The translations under genes and the position numbers were made by a program. 10,839 bases of DNA. Origin: Comamonadaceae bacterium. GTDB lineage: Bacteria; Pseudomonadota; Gammaproteobacteria; Burkholderiales; Burkholderiaceae_C. Below the pieces are notes generated by a model. That model searched no databases, had not been told where the DNA came from, and was given only the letters and a program-made list of their open reading frames with translations. Location: NCBI GenBank assembly GCA_027490485.1, contig JAIXYA010000257.1, forward strand, positions 1 to 10,839, written 5' to 3'. This document shows, piece by piece, positions 6,964-10,839 of this stretch (positions within the stretch are counted from its first letter, which is position 1; each line of letters starts with the position of its first letter).

Positions 6964-8025
6964 TTAGACCGTAGCGATAGGCGCTGCGGGTGAGCCAATC
7001 GCCCCTGGTAAACGCAGGGGCGGCGCGGTCAATAAAAACCTTGAACGGCCATGGGCTCGCAGCCAATTGGCCAAGGGCGTGAGGTGCCACAACTCGCCCA
7101 AGTGAACCCCCAGCTTAAACAAGCAATGCTCATGCAAAGGCAGCGCGGCGCATGCGCCTGCATGGGGCAGGGCAGGATAGGTTTCTACCGCGTAGTTATC
7201 GGCGATCAGGGCGATCAAGCCACTGTCGGTGATCCATTGCTTTAAGCGCTCGTCGCGTCCATCAAGGCTGGAGCCGCTTTTGTCTAACACCGCGGCATCG
7301 GGCTGTTTGTTCATGCCCAGCAGCACTTCACCAAAACCGGTGTGCAAACACACCATATCGCCTTCTTCCACCACCACCTTGTCTTTGGCCATGATGTCCA
7401 TCAGCATGTCGTAGCCCACCACTGTGCCGGTGTTGCCCACATGGGCATGTAGGTCGATCATCACCGCACGGCCTTGCACACAGCGTTCGGCCATTTTTTC
7501 GATGCCCAAAGCTTTGGCGTAAGAGGTGGATTCGCGTGGCACTTTGATGAAATCGAAAATGCCTGCGCCCTCGTTGTGGTCGGGGCCGATCACATCGGTA
7601 CCGGCGCGAAAGCCGTTGTAATACAGCGCTTCGGGTACACCATCGCCATCAGCGTCGAACATGGAGCCTGCATGCGCCAAACTGTCCCATTGCGTGCTGT
7701 ACTGCAAATGCATGATGACCAAATCGTCACTCATGACATCGGTACACAAGGGCTCGTCGCACCACATCTGGTAGTTCATATTGGGTTTGCCGTTGCGCAC
7801 CGTGGGGCGCAACACAGGCGGACTGCGGCGGGGGTTGAGCACCGAGCCGCCGGGGAAGTCCAAGGGCAGGCTCAGGTTAAAGCTCAGGCCATGCTTGACC
7901 TCAGTTATGCCTTGCAAGACCTTGGCGGGGGTGAGCAAATTCATGCGGCCGAACTGGTCATCGGGGCCAAAGTCGCCCCAGTTTGAGCCAGCAGGGCGGT
8001 GTTTCCAGCGGGGGGATGTGCTCAT
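6964..8025 (-). CDS. cyclase-family (KynB/isatin hydrolase superfamily) metal-dependent hydrolase
   Basis: A 353-residue protein of the putative cyclase superfamily, whose characterised members (kynurenine formamidase, isatin hydrolase) hydrolyse amide or cyclic amide bonds with a divalent metal. The N-terminal NWGDFGPDDQFGRMNLLTP (15-33) is typical of the longer subfamily of about 330-350 residues. The metal-binding motif, canonically HxGTHxDxPxH, reads QYSTQWDSLAH (108-118), so both early His ligands are Gln while Asp114 and His118 remain. VMIDLHAHVG (188-197), VCLHTGFGE (225-233) and the C-terminal LHEHCLFKLGVHLGELWHL (297-315), with Glu311, are the other family landmarks. No signal peptide is visible. 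GAGG lies about seven bases upstream of the ATG. It is divergent from the amidase/formamidase pair across 224 bases, suggesting joint control. Family assignment is good; activity, metal and substrate are unknown. Confidence 0.85.
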   Translation of the reverse strand: MSTSPRWKHRPAGSNWGDFGPDDQFGRMNLLTPAKVLQGITEVKHGLSFNLSLPLDFPGGSVLNPRRSPPVLRPTVRNGKPNMNYQMWCDEPLCTDVMSDDLVIMHLQYSTQWDSLAHAGSMFDADGDGVPEALYYNGFRAGTDVIGPDHNEGAGIFDFIKVPRESTSYAKALGIEKMAERCVQGRAVMIDLHAHVGNTGTVVGYDMLMDIMAKDKVVVEEGDMVCLHTGFGEVLLGMNKQPDAAVLDKSGSSLDGRDERLKQWITDSGLIALIADNYAVETYPALPHAGACAALPLHEHCLFKLGVHLGELWHLTPLANWLRAHGRSRFLLTAPPLRLPGAIGSPAAPIATV

Positions 8026-8044
8026 GGGAATGCCTCAAGTCGGT

Positions 8045-8064
8045 GCATGACAAGCTTGTCATGC
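8045..8064. promoter_or_regulatory. perfect 20-bp palindrome, candidate operator
   Basis: GCATGACAAG (8045-8054) is followed immediately by its exact reverse complement (8055-8064). It lies 20-39 bases upstream of the cyclase-family start codon. A fair -10 match on the minus strand (CATAAT, 8083-8078), with no good -35, would place it just after the transcription start. The hexamer GACAAG recurs at 8117-8122 and 8196-8201. A dimeric repressor of the divergent hydrolase genes is plausible, but no regulator gene is in the window. The symmetry is seen; the role is inferred. Confidence 0.45.
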
Positions 8065-8087
8065 GGAAATAAAGGGCATTATGGCCT

Positions 8088-8119
8088 GATCGCCACGGCG
8101 CTTTGCGCCTCGCGATGAC
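8088..8119 (-). repeat. REP-like palindromic element, copy 1
   Basis: A 32-base element read on the minus strand as GTCATCGCGA...GGCGATC. It folds into a two-part hairpin: outer stem ATCGC/GCGAT (8089-8093 with 8112-8116) and inner stem GGCGC/GCGCC (8097-8101 with 8105-8109) around a TTT loop. The same-length element at 10669-10700 matches it at 23 of 32 positions with a changed inner stem. The GTCATTGCGA...GCAATC type of intergenic palindrome is widespread in bacteria. Confidence 0.6.
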
Positions 8120-8160
8120 AAGCTGAGGCTGAGAAAATCACAAGCTGAGGCTAACAAATC
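8118..8160 (+). repeat. imperfect tandem repeat of about 22 bp, two copies
   Basis: ACAAGCTGAGGCT occurs at 8118-8130 and again, identical, at 8140-8152. It is followed by GAGAAAATC in the first copy and AACAAATC in the second, so the units are 22 and 21 bases. The first copy overlaps the last two bases of the REP-like element. It may be a short duplication or part of a composite repeat; no function is evident. Confidence 0.6.
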
Positions 8161-8168
8161 ACTGTGAA

Positions 8169-8197
8169 TTTACTTGAATTGGAAAATTATTTATAGA
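8169..8197 (+). promoter_or_regulatory. possible sigma-70-type promoter for the amidase
   Basis: TTTACT (8169-8174) and TATAGA (8192-8197), each four of six to consensus, are separated by 17 bases in the most AT-rich part of the gap. Transcription would start near 8205 and give a leader of about 45 bases. That leader would contain a 6-bp hairpin, AATGGT/ACCATT (8221-8226 with 8231-8236), ending just before the Shine-Dalgarno sequence. The match is modest and AT-rich DNA yields such matches by chance. Confidence 0.3.
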
Positions 8198-8249
8198 CAA
8201 GTCATATACGCTTAAAGCACAATGGTCTTCACCATTTAAGGGGAAGCCC

Positions 8250-9650
8250 ATGAGTCAAGACCAAGCACATTACGCAGAGCTGCTCGATATTTCCAAGCAG
8301 ATCCAATCCCGCCAAATGTCGTCTGTGGAGGCGACCCAAGCCCAGCTCAAACGGATTGAGCAACTCGATGGCAGCTTGAAAAGCTACGCCACCGTCATGG
8401 CCGACCACGCATTGGCAGACGCCCAAGCCGCTGACAAAGCCATAGGCGCTGGGCAAATCAAAGGGCCGCTGCACGGTGTGCCCATCGCGGTGAAAGACCT
8501 GTGTTGGACCGCTGGCACCAAGACCGCGGCTGGCATGACCATCCATGCCAACAACATTCCCACAGAAGACGGCACCGTGGTGCGCAAACTGCGTGAAGCG
8601 GGTGCAGTGATTTTGGGCAAGTTGCAACTCACCGAAGGCGCATACGCCGACCACCACCCCAACATCACGCCACCCGTCAACCCTTGGGGTGCGGGGCAAT
8701 GGCCAGGCGCTTCTTCCAGCGGCTCGGGTGTGGCCACGGCTGCCGGTCTTTGCTACGGCTCCTTGGGCTCAGACACCGGAGGCTCAATTCGCTCTCCGTG
8801 TGCCGCCAATGGCATCACCGGCATCAAGCCCACTTGGGGGCGGGTCAGCCGCTACGGCGCTTTCGAGTTGGCCGCCACCTTAGACCACTTGGGACCCATG
8901 ACCCGCAGTGCGGCAGACGCAGCCGCCATCTTGGGCGTGATTGCAGGCGCAGATGCCAAAGACCCCACCGCCAGTTTGTTGCCGGTACCGGATTACTTGG
9001 CCAGCATGAGCAAAGGCCTCAAAGGGGTACGCGTCGGTATCGATTTGAAGTGGAGCTTGGAAGGCATAGACGAGCCCAGCAAGCAAGCTTTGATGGCCAT
9101 GATCGAGGTGGCGAAAGCGCAAGGCGCTATCGTTAAAGAAGTGAAGTTTCCTGACCCCCAGCAAGCGATTGACGACTGGTTTCCCTTGTGCGGCGCTGAG
9201 ACTGCGGTGGCGCATGAGGCCACGTACCCATCGCGTAAGTCAGAGTACGGCGCAGGCTTGGCTGGTTTGATCGACATGGGCCATGCGTTGAGCGGCTTGG
9301 ATTACCAAAAAATCATTTTGCGCCGCCACGACTTCAGAGGCCGCGTAGACACTTTGTTCCAAGACATCGATTTGCTGCTGATTCCCACCACCGGCATTGC
9401 CGCGCCTACCTGGGAGCGCATGAGCAAGTTAGCCACCGATGCCGAGCTGCTCAGCGCTTTGTTGAAATTCACTTGCCCGTTTGACATGACCGGCCAACCC
9501 ACCATCACGCTGCCCGCAGGTTTCACGCCCCAAGGCATGCCGATGGGTTGCCAGTTTGTCGGCCGCCACTTCGAGGAAGACATGGTCATACGCGCTGGTT
9601 GGGCATTTCAGCAAGCCACCGATTGGCACCGTCACCACCCCAAAGTTTGA
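8250..9650 (+). CDS. amidase signature family enzyme
   Basis: A 466-residue amidase of the amidase-signature family, the usual length, which hydrolyses carboxamides to an acid and ammonia or an amine. The Ser-cisSer-Lys triad is complete: Lys82 in GVPIAVKDL (76-84), the cis-Ser at Ser155 in PGASSSGSG (152-160), and the nucleophile Ser179 in GSDTGGSIRSP (173-183). GITGIKPTWGRVSRYG (188-203) and GPMTRSAAD continue the signature domain. TGQPTITLPAG, in the C-terminal part, is also typical. There is no extra N- or C-terminal domain and no signal peptide. GatA of the tRNA-dependent amidotransferase has the same fold, but no gatB or gatC is near and the sequence resembles free-standing amidases. 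AAGGGG precedes the ATG by six bases. The formamidase-family gene follows after 17 bases, so the two are very likely co-transcribed. The substrate is not predictable from sequence. Confidence 0.93.
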   Translation: MSQDQAHYAELLDISKQIQSRQMSSVEATQAQLKRIEQLDGSLKSYATVMADHALADAQAADKAIGAGQIKGPLHGVPIAVKDLCWTAGTKTAAGMTIHANNIPTEDGTVVRKLREAGAVILGKLQLTEGAYADHHPNITPPVNPWGAGQWPGASSSGSGVATAAGLCYGSLGSDTGGSIRSPCAANGITGIKPTWGRVSRYGAFELAATLDHLGPMTRSAADAAAILGVIAGADAKDPTASLLPVPDYLASMSKGLKGVRVGIDLKWSLEGIDEPSKQALMAMIEVAKAQGAIVKEVKFPDPQQAIDDWFPLCGAETAVAHEATYPSRKSEYGAGLAGLIDMGHALSGLDYQKIILRRHDFRGRVDTLFQDIDLLLIPTTGIAAPTWERMSKLATDAELLSALLKFTCPFDMTGQPTITLPAGFTPQGMPMGCQFVGRHFEEDMVIRAGWAFQQATDWHRHHPKV

Positions 9651-9667
9651 TTCAAAGGAGTATCTCT

Positions 9668-10657
9668 ATGTCATGGTTAGATCAATCCATCATGCGCCAA
9701 CGTGGCGTGGCCCAAGGCCGTCAAGCCGTTACCCACGAGCTGACTGAGGCCAAGCAAGGCAATTACCACTACACCATTGGCCCGTATTCGCAGCCGGTGT
9801 TGAGCGTTAAGCCTGGCGACCGCATCATCGTCGAGACACGTGACGCGTTTGAAGGCAAGGTCAAAACCGAGCAAGACCTGCCCTCCAAAGTGCTGACCAT
9901 GCCGTTTGTCAATCCGCAAAACGGCCCCATCATGGTCGAAGGTGCGCAGCCTGGCGATGTGATCGCGGTGTACATCGAATCGATAGCACCTCGCGGTCCC
10001 AATCCACGCGGCACCTGCGCCATGATCCCCGAGTTTGGTGCTTTGAGTGCAACCATGTTCACCTCGCTGCTGACCAAGCCTTTGCCCGAGATTGTTCGCA
10101 AAATCGATGTGGATGAAAAAGGCGTGTACTGGAGCAAGCGGGTGACCTTGCCTTACAAACCGCATATCGGCACCTTGAGTTGCTCGCCCATGCTGGACTC
10201 CATCAACACCCTCACGCCCGACACCCACGGCGGCAATATGGATTTGCCCGACATGGGGCCAGGCAGCATCACCTATTTACCTGTTTGCACCGATGGTGCA
10301 AGGGTGTTCATTGGTGACGCCCATGCTTGCCAAGGTGACGGTGAGGTGTGTGGCACGGCGGTGGAGTTTCAAAGCACCACCACCATTCAGGTCGACCTCA
10401 TCAAAAACTGGGCTATCAGCTGGCCGCGTTTGGAAACCGAAGAGATGATCATGACGATTGGCAGCGCCAGGCCTTTGGAAGACGCCACCCGCATTGCCTA
10501 CAAAGACTTGGTCTTGTGGATGGAGGCCGAGTTTGGCTTTGACCGCTGGGACGCTTACATGATGCTCAGCCAATGCGGCAAGGTGCGTTTGGGTAACTTT
10601 GTGGACCCCAAGTACACCGTAGGGGCGGGCATTTTGAAGGAATACCTCAAGCCGTAA
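9668..10657 (+). CDS. acetamidase/formamidase family protein
   Basis: A 329-residue member of the FmdA/AmdA family, whose characterised members hydrolyse formamide, acetamide or related short amides to ammonia and an acid. Landmarks are YTIGPYSQPVLSVKPGD (35-51), NPQNGPIMVEGAQPGDVI (82-99), PHIGTL (165-170), HGGNMD (187-192) and GDAHACQGDGEVCGTAVE (216-233), the last two being the strongest family signatures. It is near the short end of the family, with no signal peptide. The frame is open back into the amidase gene (9548), but the ATG at 9668 follows a strong Shine-Dalgarno sequence AAAGGAG (9653-9659) and begins a plausible N-terminus, so this start is preferred. It follows the amidase after 17 bases. 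The two enzymes may work in sequence on one compound, for instance the amidase releasing a small amide; this is inference. Confidence 0.92.
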   Translation: MSWLDQSIMRQRGVAQGRQAVTHELTEAKQGNYHYTIGPYSQPVLSVKPGDRIIVETRDAFEGKVKTEQDLPSKVLTMPFVNPQNGPIMVEGAQPGDVIAVYIESIAPRGPNPRGTCAMIPEFGALSATMFTSLLTKPLPEIVRKIDVDEKGVYWSKRVTLPYKPHIGTLSCSPMLDSINTLTPDTHGGNMDLPDMGPGSITYLPVCTDGARVFIGDAHACQGDGEVCGTAVEFQSTTTIQVDLIKNWAISWPRLETEEMIMTIGSARPLEDATRIAYKDLVLWMEAEFGFDRWDAYMMLSQCGKVRLGNFVDPKYTVGAGILKEYLKP

Positions 10658-10668
10658 TTGCTCGCCCC

Positions 10669-10700
10669 GTCATTGCGAAGCCCGAAGGGCTGAAGCAATC
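10669..10700 (+). repeat. REP-like palindromic element, copy 2
   Basis: A 32-base element, GTCATTGCGA...GAAGCAATC, 11 bases after the formamidase stop. The outer stem ATTGC/GCAAT (10672-10676 with 10695-10699) and inner stem GCCC/GGGC (10680-10683 with 10687-10690) are separated by GAA and TGAA internal loops, with a GAA apical loop. It matches the element at 8088-8119, taken on the opposite strand, at 23 of 32 positions. The differences in the stem arms largely preserve pairing. Confidence 0.65.
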
Positions 10701-10703
10701 CCC

Positions 10704-10800
10704 CTCAAGGCTTACGCCGCAGGCTCGGCCTCGCCTCCATGCTTGCACAACGTCGGCTACGGCCGACCCTGCAGCGCAAGCCTTTGCCGTGAGTTTTTTT
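10704..10800 (+). other. structured 3' intergenic region with nested inverted repeats and a T-tract
   Basis: Several inverted repeats are nested here: AAGGCTT (10707-10713) with AAGCCTT (10778-10784), GCTTGC (10741-10746) with GCAAGC (10776-10781), which compete for bases, and a 6-bp hairpin GTCGGC/GCCGAC around TACG (10752-10767). CTCA (10704-10707) can also pair with TGAG (10790-10793), just before seven T residues (10794-10800). It may act as a terminator for the amidase/formamidase operon or be part of a composite repeat. I see no gene between 10658 and the end. Confidence 0.4.
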
Positions 10801-10839
10801 GCACACGAACTAGCGCTATGGCGTGAGACATCGATGCCC

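Noticed and set aside
7474..7986. 170-codon open frame on the plus strand within the cyclase-family gene
   Set aside because: It is antisense to a clear family member, with no family signature and no good ribosome binding site.
8040..8165. CRISPR-like array or attachment site in the divergent gap
   Set aside because: The repeats are only two abutting units with no spacers, and no integrase, tRNA gene or cas gene is near.
8222..8239. Five-codon upstream reading frame (ATG ... TAA) in the amidase leader
   Set aside because: It has no Shine-Dalgarno sequence of its own and no attenuator-like codon pattern, so it is probably coincidence created by the small hairpin.
8250..9650. GatA subunit of glutamyl-tRNA(Gln) amidotransferase
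   Set aside because: It has the same signature fold, but there is no gatB/gatC context and it is paired with a formamidase-family gene; a free-standing amidase fits better.
9548..9667. Upstream extension of the formamidase-family protein into the amidase gene
   Set aside because: A strong AAAGGAG at 9653-9659 points to the ATG at 9668, and the 40 extra residues look like out-of-frame amidase sequence.
9677..10228. 183-codon minus-strand frame within the formamidase-family gene
   Set aside because: It is antisense to well-conserved formamidase motifs and has a low-complexity Gly/His/Arg-rich composition typical of shadow frames.

Overview
The window looks like chromosomal DNA of a betaproteobacterium, most probably of the order Burkholderiales and in the style of the family Comamonadaceae. 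That is an inference from the protein sequences, the moderately high GC content, the tightly packed operons and the set of catabolic families; there is no rRNA or other marker gene to prove it. I see no tRNA, rRNA, insertion sequence, phage gene, toxin-antitoxin pair or CRISPR array. All genes are intact except the first, which is cut by the window edge.

Positions 1-4266 plus 4268-6421 are fatty-acid or acyl-CoA catabolism. A truncated MaoC/HTD2-type hydratase overlaps an acyl-CoA dehydrogenase by four bases. A lone membrane acyltransferase-3 gene (1794-2954) lies on the opposite strand, ending one base from the dehydrogenase stop. It is followed divergently by a thiolase and a FadB-like bifunctional enoyl-CoA hydratase/3-hydroxyacyl-CoA dehydrogenase, separated by one base. 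Dehydrogenase, hydratase, hydroxyacyl-CoA dehydrogenase and thiolase together supply every step of a beta-oxidation turn. The thiolase Shine-Dalgarno sequence lies in one arm of a perfect 9-bp inverted repeat.

Positions 6422-6951 hold a short intergenic stretch with a small terminator-like hairpin and a secreted protein of the surface-adhesin-E type.

Positions 6964-10657 form a divergent hydrolase locus. A cyclase-family (kynurenine formamidase/isatin hydrolase superfamily) gene points left, and an amidase-signature enzyme followed by an acetamidase/formamidase-family protein points right. The 224-bp gap between them contains a perfect 20-bp palindrome, a REP-like hairpin and an imperfect 22-bp tandem repeat. 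A second copy of the REP-like element follows the formamidase gene in a strongly structured 3' region. The three hydrolases all suit cleavage of amide or cyclic amide/ester bonds, so a small pathway for a nitrogenous compound is plausible, but the substrate cannot be read from the sequence.

The genes belong to known families. The most interesting points are regulatory or mechanistic: the Shine-Dalgarno hairpin before the thiolase, the palindrome in the divergent hydrolase promoter region, the altered metal motif of the cyclase-family protein, and the apparent move of the catalytic glutamate in the acyl-CoA dehydrogenase.
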